Shown here piece by piece: positions 63,402-64,000 of a DNA stretch of 64,000 nt. Numbering within the stretch: the first letter of the stretch is position 1; every line of letters begins with the position of its first letter. The position numbers and the translations under genes were made by a program. The notes beneath the pieces were generated by a model. The model ran no database searches. It saw only the letters and a list, made by a program, of their open reading frames with translations, and was not told the DNA's origin. Source of the stretch: Prostheceraeus crozeri (lineage: Eukaryota > Platyhelminthes > Polycladida > Euryleptidae); NCBI GenBank assembly GCA_907163375.1, contig CAJQUW010001859.1, forward strand, positions 62,001 through 126,000, read 5' to 3'.

Positions 63402-64000
63402 CCCTAGAGTCATGAGATAGCAAGACATTATTATCTATAGCATTTTTCTTATAGATGTGCAAAATAGATATTTGCTGTCACAGTTAGCAATTTCATTTGC
63501 AACCGTTGCCATATCTATTCAATTGTTATGCTAACCTCTGTCACATAAAGGAAATTAAAATTTAATTAAATACAAAGAAAATTTTGCATGTCCAAATATT
63601 TTCTTTTTACAAAATATAAACATTAATTTCTTTTCGTTGCTAAGTGTTATTCTCTTGTTCTACGCTGAGATCAATATTAACATTTGACTTAGAATTCAAG
63701 GGAGTCAACACAATCTAAGAATATCAAGCCACTCCTCAAGAAACTGATACAATAGATTTTGATAAAAGCTTAGAAGCGTTTCGTCAAACAAAAGACACCA
63801 CACCGACGATGAAATTACATTTCCCTCTTACCCAAGTAAAGCAGCATCTGAAATTAGAGCGAGTAAATGGTCTAAAACAGGCTTGTCAAATGCCTTTGAT
63901 GTGAGCTAGTAAATTGAATATAAGCAATTAAGGCAAGTTTCCAGTTTTTCATTTGAGAGGACACGGTGCATTAAGTTGCCTAAAATTTTCAGATGATGCA
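63402..64000. other. No gene seen
   Basis: AT-rich sequence to the end of the window with nothing recognised. Confidence 0.5.

Overview
The window looks like AT-rich nuclear DNA of an animal, most likely a marine invertebrate. It holds endonuclease/RT retrotransposons of several clades, Penelope-like relics, hAT-like and Harbinger-like DNA transposons, a tRNA-derived SINE and long GA microsatellites. I recognise no host gene and no rRNA, tRNA or CRISPR array. The animal group cannot be fixed from the sequence.

Positions 1 to about 9,100 are the right part of a Polinton/Maverick (adintovirus-like) endogenous dsDNA virus. A plus-strand structural block holds the tail of one penton-like protein, a full paralogue with a collagen-like insert, a basic core-like protein (frameshifted), the double jelly-roll major capsid protein (one internal stop) and an intact adenain-type protease. 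A minus-strand block holds the protein-primed family B DNA polymerase (four stops and at least two frameshifts), an intact TATA-binding-protein (TBP)-like gene and a UBA-RING gene of inhibitor-of-apoptosis (IAP) type. The two blocks converge at about 3,840-3,955 with facing poly(A) signals. The packaging ATPase and integrase usual in this group are not in the window and would lie to the left. The TBP-like and IAP-RING-like genes next to the polymerase are the most unusual content.

From about 9,400 to 13,303 lies a nearly full CR1/Jockey-like LINE (ORF1 plus EN-RT ORF2) with one frameshift and one stop. The tract 13.3-34.5 kb is gene-poor and holds Penelope GIY-YIG relics, a duplicated segment of about 150 bp and a perfect hairpin.

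From 34.5 to 41.2 kb is a nested stack. A Penelope-like element is split first by a hAT-like element (35,079-38,848), which itself carries a SINE, a hairpin and a minus-strand LINE, and again by a Harbinger-like element (39,113-40,943).

Further right are a large foldback (43.7 kb), an RTE-like relic (46.6-47.5 kb), a long uninterrupted EN-RT ORF behind a GA tract (49.3-52.9 kb), a 641-bp GA tract followed by two LINEs tail to tail (54.0-58.5 kb), an R2-like RT relic (61.2-62.0 kb) and a second hAT-like element (62,511-63,401).
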